A stretch of 64,000 bases of DNA, from NCBI GenBank assembly GCA_052043515.1, contig JBQEQX010000001.1, positions 868,001 to 932,000 on the forward strand, given 5' to 3'. The stretch comes from Ehrlichia sp052043515. Its GTDB lineage: Bacteria > Pseudomonadota > Alphaproteobacteria > Rickettsiales > Anaplasmataceae. The notes under the pieces were generated by a model. The model saw nothing but the letters and a program-made list of their open reading frames with translations, did no database searches and was not told the DNA's origin. The translations under genes were made by a program, and so were the position numbers. The first letter of the stretch is position 1. Each line of letters opens with the position of its first letter. Shown one piece after another: positions 1 through 10,004 of this stretch.

Positions 1-104
1 TGATGCATAGTTGCAAGGGTTTTTTTGTATGTGCGATCGGTTTTACTGATATAAGTTTGATAGAAGTATTCAGTGTGCTGTTTTGTTAAGCTTAATAAGC
101 AAGA

Positions 105-113
105 GGGGGGGGG
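105..113. repeat. Run of nine G upstream of nth
   Basis: Nine consecutive G residues lie about 80 bases before the nth start codon in otherwise AT-rich spacer. A G run this long is rare in such a composition. It could vary in length by slippage and affect an upstream promoter, or be a miscounted homopolymer. No function is shown. Confidence 0.6.
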
Positions 114-190
114 TAGTTTAATAGCAAAATAATTGGTGCTAAGAAAGGTTTTAGTGATATGAAATAGGGAATTTTTGTATGTAGAGATCG

Positions 191-823
191 ATGAATCGAA
201 GAAGAGTCAATTTGTTATTTAGTAAATTTCAAGAACATAATCGCCATCCGCAAATAGAGTTAAAGTATACTAATAGCTTTACTCTGTTAATAGCAATAGT
301 TCTGTCTGCACGTACTACTGATGTTAGTGTAAATAAGGTTACAGGCAAATTATTTGAAATTGCTGATACTCCAGGTAAAATGTTATCTCTTGGTGAAAAA
401 AATCTGAAAAATTATATAAGTACAATAGGATTATACAATTCCAAAGCTAAGAATGTTATTGCTCTTAGTAAAACTATTGTAGATCAGTATAATGGTGTTG
501 TACCTTTTGATTTTGATGCTCTTATAGAATTACCTGGTGTAGGAAGAAAAAGTGCAAATGTTTTTTTAAATACTTGGTTAAGTTTGCCAGCTATTGCTGT
601 GGACACTCATGTATTTAGAGTAAGCAACCGATTAGGACTGGTTAAGGAAGATAATGTGTTAAAAGCAGAAAATGCATTGTTAAATGTAATACCAAAAAAA
701 TGGTTGCTATATGCACATCATTGGTTGGTGTTACATGGTAGGTATATATGTAAATCGAGAAAGCCGTTATGTAGTGAATGTATAGTACGAGATTTATGTG
801 AATATAAAGGTAAAATCGTCTGA
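191..823 (+). CDS. nth: Endonuclease III (DNA glycosylase/AP lyase)
   Basis: Base-excision repair enzyme that removes oxidised pyrimidines and nicks abasic sites. The 210-residue length is normal for the family. The helix-hairpin-helix LPGVGRKSANVFL spans about residues 114-126 and carries the catalytic lysine (K120); the catalytic aspartate lies in VDTHVFRVSNRLG (D138). A C-terminal iron-sulfur cluster motif C-x6-C-x2-C-x5-C is complete at residues 187-203. The reading frame is intact despite a run of seven T inside the gene. The next gene is about 270 bases away, so it is probably transcribed alone. Confidence 0.95.
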   Translation: MNRRRVNLLFSKFQEHNRHPQIELKYTNSFTLLIAIVLSARTTDVSVNKVTGKLFEIADTPGKMLSLGEKNLKNYISTIGLYNSKAKNVIALSKTIVDQYNGVVPFDFDALIELPGVGRKSANVFLNTWLSLPAIAVDTHVFRVSNRLGLVKEDNVLKAENALLNVIPKKWLLYAHHWLVLHGRYICKSRKPLCSECIVRDLCEYKGKIV

Positions 824-1091
824 GTGAGTGAAATGTAAATTATACTTATTAAAATTAATGCTATGTGATAGTTCTGTGTCGAATTGGTGGATCATTATCT
901 AAATAAATTGTATGATATGGGTTTTTTATAAAGAAATTTTGTAGAAGTTTATGTAGTCCTATTAGTAGCTGTGTTGTGTGTAATCTTAAAACTTATGTAG
1001 TATATAGTTATGGGAGACTATCTAAAATGATTGACTATATGCATTTATTTTCCTACATTGATGATGTCTTTGTAAATTAATTGGATATTGT

Positions 1092-1694
1092 ATGTGGTTA
1101 AACATAATTGGTACTATTACACGGTTCAAGTGGGCTGCCGTTGTTATACTTGTTTTATTATTGATGTGTGCAGGAACATTTTCATGGCTAAATAACCGTA
1201 GTGAGAAAAAGTCACATCAAGTTGGTGATATGATGTATGATGCTTTAATAAATGAAGTTAGTAGTGATGAAATGATAAGAATATTAAATGATGTTGCTAG
1301 CATCGGTGGGTGCAATTATCAGTATTTAGCTAAATTTAAGTTGGCAAGTCTTTATAGTGAGGATCAGGTGGATAAAGCGCAATCTGTATACGCAGATTTA
1401 GCTGCTGATAAAAGTCTTGTTCCAGAATTAAGAGAGTTAGCAGAATATCTACAAGTTGTAATGTTACTTAAAGGTGATGACTTGGATTTATTAAAGAATA
1501 AAGTTCAACAATTGTTGTCTGAGAAATCAAATGTCTATAAGTCGTCTATAAGAGAATTAATAGCAGCTTCTATGATCAAAAATGGTGATATAAATGATGC
1601 TGTTGGGATGATAAAGGAAATAGTGAGTTCTTTTGATACTGACCCAGTGGTGTATAAGAACTCTATGGATCTATTACAAATTTATGAAAATTAG
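1092..1694 (+). CDS. YfgM-like membrane-anchored TPR-like protein
   Basis: 200-residue protein with a single N-terminal membrane segment (about residues 14-33, AAVVILVLLLMCAGTFSWL) followed by helical repeats such as YLAKFKLASLYSEDQVDKAQ. This is the layout of the YfgM/TPR_21 family, whose E. coli member is an accessory subunit of the SecYEG translocon and helps periplasmic chaperones. It lies 72 bases before htpG on the same strand, which would fit a protein-folding theme. The family call rests on architecture and general similarity; the exact role here is inferred. Confidence 0.65.
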   Translation: MWLNIIGTITRFKWAAVVILVLLLMCAGTFSWLNNRSEKKSHQVGDMMYDALINEVSSDEMIRILNDVASIGGCNYQYLAKFKLASLYSEDQVDKAQSVYADLAADKSLVPELRELAEYLQVVMLLKGDDLDLLKNKVQQLLSEKSNVYKSSIRELIAASMIKNGDINDAVGMIKEIVSSFDTDPVVYKNSMDLLQIYEN

Positions 1695-1766
1695 TGAGTT
1701 TGAAAAACTTGAAAATAGTTTATGTAATTGTTACTTATCTACCTATAGTGATTTGAGAGGGTTAAT

Positions 1767-3695
1767 ATGCAAGATGTTATAAATTCTGAAAAGTTAAAAT
1801 TTGATGCAGAAGTTGGGAAAGTATTGAAACTTGTTATACACTCTCTTTATACTAATAAAGATATTTTTTTAAGAGAATTAGTGTCTAATGCTTCTGATGC
1901 TTGTGATAAATTACGCTATGAGTCTTTATCTAATCAGGATTTAATAGATGGGGATCCTAATTTTAAGATCGTTATCAGCGTGGATCAGGATAAGAATAGG
2001 TTGTATATACGTGATAATGGTATTGGTATGAATAGGCAAGACCTAATAGATAATCTAGGTACTATAGCTCATTCCGGTACACAGAGGTTTTTGGATGCAA
2101 TTAATAGTAATGATGCTCCTTCTCAAGGTGTTGTTGAGTTAATAGGTAAGTTTGGTGTAGGTTTTTATTCTGCATTCATGGTGGCAAATGAGGTTATAGT
2201 TGAATCTCGTAAGGCTGGAGAATCTATGAGTTATCAGTGGAGGTCTTGTGGAGATGGAGAATTTTTAATCTCTCAGCTAGAAGGTGATCAAATATCTCGC
2301 GGAACCAAGATTACTTTGATATTAAAACCTGAAGAATCTAAGTTTACTGATAAGTTTCATATTGAGCATGTTATAACTACATACTCTTATCATATTAATT
2401 ATCCTGTTTATTTTGTTAATGATAATGGAGAAGAAGAAAAGTTAAATAGTGAGTCCGCTATTTGGACAAAATCAAAGGATGAAATATCTCGCGAAGAACA
2501 TCAGAACTTTTTCCGTACAGTAGCTCATGTAGGCGGTGAACCATGGATGATATTACATAATAAAAATGAGGGAGCAGTAGAGTATACAAATTTACTATAT
2601 ATACCATCTATTAAGCCGTTTGATTTGTTTCATCCTGATAGAAAATGTTCAGTGAAGTTGTATGTTAACAGAGTATTTATCACTGAAGATAATGTGCAAA
2701 TTATACCACAGTATTTGCGTTTCTTGAAAGGTATAATAGATTCTTCAGATTTACCATTAAATATTAGTCGTGAAACTTTACAAAATAATAAGGTTATTGA
2801 TAAGATTAAGCAGTCTATAATAAAGAGGGTGTTGTCTGAACTTAAGAAGAAAGCTGAAAGTGATATTAAAGATTATGCGAAGTTTTGGAATAACTTTGGT
2901 TCAGTTTTAAAAGAGGGATTATGTGAATCTACGAATACGGAGTTCCGTGAAGAGCTGATATCAGCATGTCGTTTCTATAGTACACATAGCAATGATTCAT
3001 TAATTAGTTTAGAAGATTATATCGAAAGAATGAAACCAGAACAGGACAACATATATTATTTGACTGGTAATGATCTGGATTCTGTGAAAAAAAGTCCACA
3101 ATTGGAAGGTTTTATGAGTCGTGGAATAGAAGTGATATTATTGGTTGACCCTGTCGATGACTTTTGGACTAATGTGGTGCATGATTATCAAAAGGTTCCT
3201 TTGAGGTCAGTCATACGTGCGGATGAGGATTTAGAAAAGCTTTCTGACATTAAAACAAGTGAAGAGATTAAACAGGACGAGGATGAATGTGTTCGCTCTA
3301 AAGAAAAGATAGATGTGTTTGTTAAGTATGCAGTTCAAGTTCTTGATAAATTAGTAAGCGGTGTTAGAATTTCAAAAAAATTGACAAATAGTCCGGTATG
3401 CTTGGCTGTGGCGGATGGTTCTATGGATATTAGAATGGAAAGGTTCTTGAGAGAGCAAAAGCAGCTTAATTATAAAAGTACGAAAATTTTAGAAATTAAT
3501 CCTAAGCATTCTATTATCAGTAAAATGATAGATGAATATGCTGAAAATGGAGAAAGCTTAATACTGGACAATATGTTGCACCTGTTGTTGGGTCAAGCAT
3601 GTCTTATTGAAGGTGAGGAGTTAAAAGATGTGAACGAATTCGCTGAAAGAATGAACAAGGTTCTGAGTGACATCTATATCAGTGAGAAATGTTAA
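1767..3695 (+). CDS. htpG: Chaperone protein HtpG (Hsp90)
   Basis: Cytosolic ATP-dependent Hsp90 chaperone. The 642-residue length is typical. The N-terminal GHKL ATPase domain has FLRELVSNASDACDKLRYE (about residues 34-52), the DNGIGM motif (about 80-85) and GKFGVGFYSAFMV (about 127-139). The middle domain has DLPLNISRETLQ. Reading frame is intact, including seven T at the codons for DIFLREL. A ribosome-binding GAGAGGG lies just before the ATG. A folded non-coding stretch follows. Confidence 0.97.
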   Translation: MQDVINSEKLKFDAEVGKVLKLVIHSLYTNKDIFLRELVSNASDACDKLRYESLSNQDLIDGDPNFKIVISVDQDKNRLYIRDNGIGMNRQDLIDNLGTIAHSGTQRFLDAINSNDAPSQGVVELIGKFGVGFYSAFMVANEVIVESRKAGESMSYQWRSCGDGEFLISQLEGDQISRGTKITLILKPEESKFTDKFHIEHVITTYSYHINYPVYFVNDNGEEEKLNSESAIWTKSKDEISREEHQNFFRTVAHVGGEPWMILHNKNEGAVEYTNLLYIPSIKPFDLFHPDRKCSVKLYVNRVFITEDNVQIIPQYLRFLKGIIDSSDLPLNISRETLQNNKVIDKIKQSIIKRVLSELKKKAESDIKDYAKFWNNFGSVLKEGLCESTNTEFREELISACRFYSTHSNDSLISLEDYIERMKPEQDNIYYLTGNDLDSVKKSPQLEGFMSRGIEVILLVDPVDDFWTNVVHDYQKVPLRSVIRADEDLEKLSDIKTSEEIKQDEDECVRSKEKIDVFVKYAVQVLDKLVSGVRISKKLTNSPVCLAVADGSMDIRMERFLREQKQLNYKSTKILEINPKHSIISKMIDEYAENGESLILDNMLHLLLGQACLIEGEELKDVNEFAERMNKVLSDIYISEKC

Positions 3696-4195
3696 GTTGG
3701 GCCTATAAATGGCTGTTTTTCTTTTTTATTTAATATTGCTTAATTGATGTGGCGCAGTGTCACAATCACGCAAAAACTGCTTGCAATATGACACATAAGT
3801 GTATACAATATAAACACATAGATGATTGAACCAGTTTGTATCTATAATCAGATGGAGACCTTGCCTTACCTTGTAAGATAAAGTGTGTGTTACCTAATGG
3901 TTATGCATTGATAGTAAGGCAAGGCCATATTTATTAATCTTCTGTAATTAATATAGTAGGATTGTAATTGAAAAATAGTAAATAGTCAATAATAATTATT
4001 TATTATTTTAATATAGGATTACGTTGTTCATATTTTAGTTAATTATTCTTTTAGATATTTAGTGTTTTTTTAGTAAAGATCCTATATTTTTTTAATAATT
4101 TTTACTAAAAATATACAGCATAACAGCGTGTAAGTTGTTAATTATAATTAAAAAACAACATTCATTTAATAATGAATAGTAATTGTATTAACTAT
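3696..4195. other. Convergent spacer htpG/purB with folded region
   Basis: Non-coding stretch between the ends of htpG and purB. The first half (about 3740-3925) contains two inverted-repeat systems described separately. The second half is extremely A/T-rich with no recognisable element. Confidence 0.5.
3859..3924. ncRNA. Candidate structured RNA or bidirectional terminator
   Basis: Perfect 11-bp inverted repeat CCTTGCCTTAC (3859-3869) and GTAAGGCAAGG (3914-3924), separated by 44 bases. Part of the left arm can instead pair locally, CTTAC with GTAAG at 3873-3877, so two folds exclude each other. Just upstream GTGTCA and TGACAC (within about 3750-3800) form another weak pairing. I do not recognise a known RNA family. 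It may be a small RNA of 6S-like size or a bidirectional terminator for the convergent genes htpG and purB. Confidence 0.35.
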
Positions 4196-5495
4196 TTACT
4201 CCTTGAATATTTTATTGAATATTGCATCTATATGCTTAGTGTAATAATTGCAATTAAATAAAGATTCTAATTTTTTATTATCTATACATTCTAGTACCTG
4301 GGGTTCTTTTTTTTAGTTCATCTAAAAAATAGCTATTGTTATTCCACGTTTCTAATGCTTTGTCTTGAATAATTTTATATGCTGTTTCTCTTTTTAATCC
4401 ATGTTTAATCAACTCAAGTAATATTCTTTGGGAAAATACTAATCCCTTTGATTGATTTAAATTTTTCTCTATATTATTGGGATATAATATCATATTACTT
4501 AGTACGTCTGCTAACCTGGCTAATGCAAAGTCTGTGACAATGCAGGCATCTGGAGCGATGCAGCGTTCGACGGAGGAGTGTGATATATCTCTTTCGTGCC
4601 ATAATGCAACATTTTCTAAAGCAGGGGTTACATAGCTGCGTATTATTCTAGAAATGCCTGTTAGATTTTCACTTAATATAGGGTTTTTCTTATGAGGCAT
4701 TGCTGAGCTTCCCTTTTGTCCGTGTGAGAAATATTCTGTTGCTTCTAGAGTTTCAGTCTTTTGAAGATGTCGGATTTCTATTGCTATATTTTCTATAGAA
4801 GATGCAATAACGCCTAAGGTAGCAAAAAACATAGCATGACGGTCTCTTGGTATTACTTGTGAAGAAATAAGTTCTGATTTTAAGTTTAAAGCATTGGCTA
4901 CGTATTCTTCAACGAATGGATCAATGTTAGCAAAGTTACCCATAGCTCCAGAAATTTTACACACTGATATTTCATTTTGAGCAATTTTTAATCTATTATA
5001 GTTACGCTTAAATTCTGCATAGAACCTTGCAAGTTTTAAACCAAAAGTGATTGGTTCTGCGTGTACCCCGTGACTACGACCTATACATAGCATGTATTTT
5101 GTTTCTATAGCTTTTTGTTTTAAAATATCTAGTATAGTTTCTATATTATGTAATAATAAATCGCAAGATTGTTTCAGCTGTATTGACAAACATGTATCTA
5201 ATATATCAGAACTTGTCATTCCGTAATGTAAATATCTTATGTCTGAATTACTAGATTCAGCTATATATGTTAGGAATGCTATTACGTCATGTTTGACTAC
5301 TGCTTCAATTTCATTTATACGATTGATATCGAAATATTCAATTTTGTTGCTTAGGTTATCAAGTATATGCTGAGGTATGACTCCCAACTTTACTTGTGCT
5401 GCACATGCGTGATATTCTATATCCATCCATATTTTGAATTTATTGTTCTCTTCCCAAATTGATGACATTTCAGGTCTACTATAACGTTTAATCAT
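4196..5495 (-). CDS. purB: Adenylosuccinate lyase (frameshifted near C-terminus)
   Basis: Purine synthesis enzyme acting twice: it releases fumarate from SAICAR and from adenylosuccinate. The signature loop GSSAMPHKKNPILSENLTG is present. The start is taken as the ATG at 5495 (MIKRYSRPEMSSIW), matching the family N-terminus; the open frame extends about 45 codons further upstream without similarity. As written, the frame ends at 4278 after KKRTPGTRMYR. Removing one T from the run of eight at 4307-4314 restores a normal C-terminus (ending AIFNKIFKE) and a stop at 4196, giving 432 residues, the usual length. Confidence 0.93.
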
Positions 5496-5716
5496 TGTTT
5501 TTCTCCAATTGAATTCATTTTTACCATAAATGTTGAGTTTGTTAGATATGATATGCAATATAGTCGCGTTAATCAATTTTCTGTTATTGTATTTTACTGC
5601 AATGTGCTTTGTGAGTTTGATTATTAACAATATATAGGAAAAGGTGATGATAATTTTCTTGCGCTAAGATATTTATTATTTTATTATCTCTCTTGTGATG
5701 ATTTAATGTTTATTGC

Positions 5717-5789
5717 GCGGGAGTGGCTCAGCTGGTAGAGCGTTACCTTGCCAAGGTAGAGGTCGAGGGTTCGATCCCCTTCTCCCGCT
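5717..5789 (+). tRNA. tRNA-Gly (GCC)
   Basis: Complete cloverleaf: acceptor GCGGGAG pairs with CTCCCGC, the D arm is GCTC/GAGC, the anticodon loop TTGCCAA carries GCC, and the T arm is GAGGG-TTCGATC-CCCTT. The discriminator is T and the full CCA is not encoded. It sits between purB and the 745-residue unknown gene, both on the opposite strand. Confidence 0.95.
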
Positions 5790-5865
5790 CCGGTTTGCAG
5801 CGGACTGGTGACTTCATTTTGGTAGAGGAGGAGCGCTGTATTTTTGAAACAAAGCAGTGGCTTTT

Positions 5866-8103
5866 TCATATTGGGGAACGCATAGCCGCTAGTCTTGGTT
5901 TGTCAACTATAACTTCGAGCAGTTCACCTTGGGCGTGAAACCTGTGATTTGTTGGTTCCGCAGTAGGTGCTGGTTCTTCTTCAACCTCTCCAATTGCAAT
6001 ATGGCAATCACGTGCCGTTACTGCTGTGTCTTGAGCATTATCAGAGTAATAATCTTCTGGTGGTGTATACCTTGGTGCTATGCTAAGGTATCGTGCTAAT
6101 TCTGATTCTGTAAACCCTGTACTTCCTCGTTCTTCTGCTTCTAGTGAAGCTTTAGTAGGATTCTGCTGTTTAGGTTTTTTTTGATTTTTTTTCTCTGATT
6201 TTTTTTGCATCATGTCAAGAAAGGTTACAGTACTTCTTGCTTGCACTAATTGTATTTGAAGTTCTGTAGATACAACTACTAAGGAAGAATTTTTTCCTTC
6301 GAATATGGCATTCTCTATCGTACTACTGCATGTAGCAATATTTTTTTCTACACCAGCAACTTGACTCATTACACTTCCTGCAACTAACTCAGCGTTCACA
6401 GTTAATAATGCATCTGTTGCAGACAATAAACTGACATAGCGTAGTTTATCACCAAGTTGGTCATATAATGGTAATACGGCAGGTGAACTTAAAGCTCTTA
6501 CAGCATTTGCAAGCACAAACCTTTCAAATCCTCTAGAATAAACTAACCTGTCTTTCATGCTGTTATGTGCGACTGGTACCAATACTGCTAACAATCTTGA
6601 GCACTTGATGAGTACTGTACATGCTGTTGATGGAAAATTAAGGTACTTATCCGTCATCTCAAGCGCGAGTATGATTGCACCGGCAGCATACATTAATCTT
6701 AAATCTGTACTAAACTTGCCACCACGATCGCGATGACTTTGCTTTTCTAAACTATTTGATAAAAGTTTTTCTTTTAAAGGCTCTTCTAAACATGCAAGTG
6801 GCGTAAATAATCTAAAAACACTCCATTGAAAAACTGAATGTTTTATTGGGTGGGTTATGATATCTAAAGGTTGCATAACAACATTACTTGCCCAACGCAC
6901 AATTAGTGCAAGCGAGAAATTCCTATAATCTTGGCCAGAGACTTCTGTTTTGGCACTTTTATTTTGAACTTGTCGTAAGATAAACTTCCTTTTATGTTGT
7001 GTAAGAAATGTGGAAGGTAACGCAAAAAACAATTGTGTTGTAGCTAATACTGTTGGCAAGTAACTAGGAAGTCCATTATAAATACCAAAACTTTCTGGGA
7101 AGAATTCAGATATGTCTTCAGGTATAGTGATGTTTGTACTTACAGATGTGCTACCGTTGGTGCTGTATGGAGTATAGTGCTGTGTGCTGTAAAAACTTAA
7201 ATTAGCTGCTCCTGATAAATCATGCTGCATTCGAAAGAAAGCACTCCTAGAATACAGACGTGTAAGGAAGATCGATACAATAGCAGAAATGTATACACCT
7301 GTACACATGTTACTGGCACTTGTATTAAACTTATTAGTTATATTTAGTGCCATAGATAAAATGGGGTGTTGTATTCTGTATTGTTCATCAAGTAATTCCA
7401 TGACTGCGGCTCTGGAATCTTGTGTAACACCAACCACATTAAGAGAGACACAAGATGCAAATTCTATAGAAAATTGTGCCTGTATTGTTGCTAAATGTTT
7501 TTCGGAACCTATACGTACAACTGCATATGCCAGAGCTCTAGCAAGCAGATTTTCCGCAGTAAGGAGGCATCTCATTTTTAAAAGTTTATGTGCCGCTCTA
7601 ACAGCAGCAGTGCTGTGTCTATAATTTACTTCTTCTTCTAGAAATTTTACATAATATGAAACGTCACCTAATTGACAACTAGAGACAACTTCACCGCTAC
7701 TAACAACGCGTTCAATGTCACCTGAAGAAAATGCTTCTCTATTTCTAGTTAAAAGATCTTCACAAACTTTCCTTACTAATTGTTTAGCTAAAATGAAAAA
7801 GAAGATAACTTCTCCATCCATCAGTGAAAGATCTGCACTAATTGTTCCAATTACTATTGCAAAGTCATCAGCTGTCGCTCCACTCGTAATTACGATGTCA
7901 CGTACTTCCTCAGTTATGAGAATACAAGCTTCATGTGAAGTGCATTTCTTGTTAAAAATCCTCCTTCTAAATGCCTCCACAAAGTAAGTAAAAGGATTTG
8001 ACAACAGCGACCTACCACTTGCCTGATTATTTCCTATAATTGACAAAATTTGTTGGTGAAGTGATACTTGACTTTTACTAAGTGGTTTGTTATTACCGTG
8101 CAT
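5866..8103 (-). CDS. Unknown 745-residue protein
   Basis: I do not recognise a family. The single uninterrupted frame runs from an ATG at 8103. Residues 1-250 look helical and mostly soluble. Moderately hydrophobic stretches occur near residues 267-282, 350-365, 471-483 and 500-513, so membrane association is possible. A strongly basic, lysine-rich low-complexity segment (about 632-652) is followed by an acidic and proline-containing tail (EVEEEPAPTAEPT, about 706-718). There is no clear signal peptide. Large lineage-specific proteins with charged tails in this family are sometimes type IV secretion substrates, but nothing here proves that. It is flanked by tRNA-Gly and birA with long spacers, so it is probably its own transcription unit. 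Confidence 0.75.
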   Translation of the reverse strand: MHGNNKPLSKSQVSLHQQILSIIGNNQASGRSLLSNPFTYFVEAFRRRIFNKKCTSHEACILITEEVRDIVITSGATADDFAIVIGTISADLSLMDGEVIFFFILAKQLVRKVCEDLLTRNREAFSSGDIERVVSSGEVVSSCQLGDVSYYVKFLEEEVNYRHSTAAVRAAHKLLKMRCLLTAENLLARALAYAVVRIGSEKHLATIQAQFSIEFASCVSLNVVGVTQDSRAAVMELLDEQYRIQHPILSMALNITNKFNTSASNMCTGVYISAIVSIFLTRLYSRSAFFRMQHDLSGAANLSFYSTQHYTPYSTNGSTSVSTNITIPEDISEFFPESFGIYNGLPSYLPTVLATTQLFFALPSTFLTQHKRKFILRQVQNKSAKTEVSGQDYRNFSLALIVRWASNVVMQPLDIITHPIKHSVFQWSVFRLFTPLACLEEPLKEKLLSNSLEKQSHRDRGGKFSTDLRLMYAAGAIILALEMTDKYLNFPSTACTVLIKCSRLLAVLVPVAHNSMKDRLVYSRGFERFVLANAVRALSSPAVLPLYDQLGDKLRYVSLLSATDALLTVNAELVAGSVMSQVAGVEKNIATCSSTIENAIFEGKNSSLVVVSTELQIQLVQARSTVTFLDMMQKKSEKKNQKKPKQQNPTKASLEAEERGSTGFTESELARYLSIAPRYTPPEDYYSDNAQDTAVTARDCHIAIGEVEEEPAPTAEPTNHRFHAQGELLEVIVDKPRLAAMRSPI

Positions 8104-8488
8104 ACTACCAACCCTATACGACTATCTGCGTTTTATGTGTTATATTGCGAAAATAAATACCATCACACACTGGACCCACATCTGCTAATAATATATTAAA
8201 AATGAATTTAATCAACTATATATTAATTTTTAAAAATTTTAGTTTAATTGATGTGCGGTAGTTGTTCTACATAAATATATACTTATTCCTCTACCATTGT
8301 AGATCCGTCACTCCATAAGTTGTTTAGTTAAATAACTCTGCAGAAAGTTACGATAAATAACTTATATCCTGTTCTAAACATAAACGCCGAAAAACTGTGT
8401 GTCGGGAAAGAAGACTCACGCCATTGTAGTACACTTCTATATTGTAGTTGTCAATTGATTATATAAGTAAATTTTGTATTTTATGGTT
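8104..8488. other. Spacer birA to unknown gene
   Basis: Non-coding, A/T-rich. I see no RNA gene, repeat or convincing promoter. It contains a short less AT-rich patch near 8385-8430 without recognisable structure. Confidence 0.5.
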
Positions 8489-9250
8489 TTAGTCTGTGGT
8501 TTGATTAAGTATTTCACCTGATGAAGCTATACGTATAGTTTTATTGTGCTGCTTTATTATCATGTTTCCATTCATATCTATTGTTAGAAATTTCCCAGTA
8601 TAGATGTGGTCGTGATTTTTGATGGTTATTTTACTGTTTAAATGTGATGTTTTTTCAAGCCATAAGTTTCTTATATTTGCAAACCCGTTATTAAAATAAT
8701 CTGTTCTAAAATTATCAAAGTGATACATAACTTTTTCTAATAGCTCCAAATTTGATAAAGTAAAGTCAGATTTATTTTCTTGTATTGTTGTGGCATATTC
8801 TGGAGCTTTATACATATTAATCCCTATGCCTGCTATTATCCATTTTTGTGGTGTGTTGTTACATATCCTACTTTCTAATAATATTCCTGATATTTTTTTT
8901 CCATTGACGAGTATATCATTGGGCCATTTGTATTGTACTCTTGCTGTTATACGGTTGTCATTTTCTAGTATTTGTTCAAGTGTTTTTCCAACAGATAATG
9001 CCGCAATAAATGGGAAAGGGAATACTTCTACAAATTTTGTTATGATAATACTGAAGTATAAATTCCCTTTTGGAGAATACCATGTTCGACCATATCTTCC
9101 CCTTCCTTTGATTTGTTCATCAGATGTTATGATAATTCCGTCTTTGGCACCACATTCTGCAAGCTTGATTGCTTCATAGTTTGTACTGTATAAAATTTTA
9201 TGGTGTTCTAGAGAGTAGCCTGCTGGTAGTCTTATATAGGGCAATGTCAT
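8489..9250 (-). CDS. birA: Biotin--[acetyl-CoA-carboxylase] ligase
   Basis: Attaches biotin to the carrier domain of biotin-dependent carboxylases. The protein has 253 residues with the ligase signature GRGRYGRTWYSPKGNLYFSI (about residues 49-68), the lysine region QYKWPNDILVNGKKISGILLE and GIGINM. There is no N-terminal helix-turn-helix, so it is a group I enzyme without the repressor function of E. coli BirA. Frame is intact. Confidence 0.92.
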   Translation of the reverse strand: MTLPYIRLPAGYSLEHHKILYSTNYEAIKLAECGAKDGIIITSDEQIKGRGRYGRTWYSPKGNLYFSIIITKFVEVFPFPFIAALSVGKTLEQILENDNRITARVQYKWPNDILVNGKKISGILLESRICNNTPQKWIIAGIGINMYKAPEYATTIQENKSDFTLSNLELLEKVMYHFDNFRTDYFNNGFANIRNLWLEKTSHLNSKITIKNHDHIYTGKFLTIDMNGNMIIKQHNKTIRIASSGEILNQTTD

Positions 9251-9341
9251 ATAAAAATAAATTTGTTATGTACTTAATCATACACTGATAAAGCGTAAAA
9301 CTGGTAGTTCTATTTGTGTGAGCAAATAGAATTGTTTGTAG

Positions 9342-10004
9342 CTAAAAGTCTAGCTTGTTATAATGTACAGGAGGTGTCATCCCTATTACTTTATCGTTTA
9401 GTATGTCACTGAATGATGGTCTGGATTTTATTAAAGAGTACCACTCCTTCAGTATAGAAGTTAAGTGCCATGGAAAAACATTCATATAGTCTAACACTGA
9501 TATATGTGCAGCTAATGTAATATCTGCCAGGGTAAATTCATTGCAGGCAATCCAACTATTGACACTAAGTAGGCGTTCCATATATCTAATGTGAGGAGGT
9601 AGGTTTTGTCTTGCTGCTTGGATAAACCTAGAATCTGGACTTGCTTTTATGTAGCTTTTTGATATTTTTTCGTTTATTATGTGTCTTGTAATTTCATGGT
9701 AAAATTTGTAATCAATCCAATATATTAGTTTTCGTATTATGGCTCTTACATATAACGAACTGCCCAGTAGAGACATGCTGTCATATAATTCCTCTACGTA
9801 CTCACATATCGCTTGACTATCTGCAATTACATGCTGTCCGCTAATGAGTACAGGGACCTGACAGACAGGATTAATTTTGATGAAATCCTCACGTTTTTTC
9901 CACGGATTTTCTTCGATTTGATGAAAGTTGAATTTTTTTTCCTTGAGAAAAATGCGTGCTTTCCTTGAGAACGGACAAAGCGGGAAATGGTACAATGTAT
10001 CCAT
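9342..10004 (-). CDS. Glutathione S-transferase family protein
   Basis: 220-residue protein with an N-terminal thioredoxin-fold domain beginning MDTLYHFPLCPFSRKARIFL, including the CPFS redox-type motif, then the cis-Pro segment CQVPVLI and ADSQAICEYVEE typical of glutathione binding. The C-terminal helical domain includes FTLADITLAAHISVLDYM. The open frame reaches 10061, but the ATG at 10004 starts exactly at the conserved domain and is preferred. The substrate is unknown; detoxification or redox roles are usual. Confidence 0.85.
   Translation of the reverse strand: MDTLYHFPLCPFSRKARIFLKEKKFNFHQIEENPWKKREDFIKINPVCQVPVLISGQHVIADSQAICEYVEELYDSMSLLGSSLYVRAIIRKLIYWIDYKFYHEITRHIINEKISKSYIKASPDSRFIQAARQNLPPHIRYMERLLSVNSWIACNEFTLADITLAAHISVLDYMNVFPWHLTSILKEWYSLIKSRPSFSDILNDKVIGMTPPVHYNKLDF

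Noticed and set aside
5684..5938. Short ORFs on both strands across the tRNA-Gly gene, including a GEGDRTLDL-type peptide
   Set aside because: They are translations of a tRNA gene and its complement, a familiar artefact, with no independent coding evidence.
7289..7987. Plus-strand ORFs inside the 745-residue unknown gene
   Set aside because: They are shadows of the longer minus-strand frame and show no protein family features.
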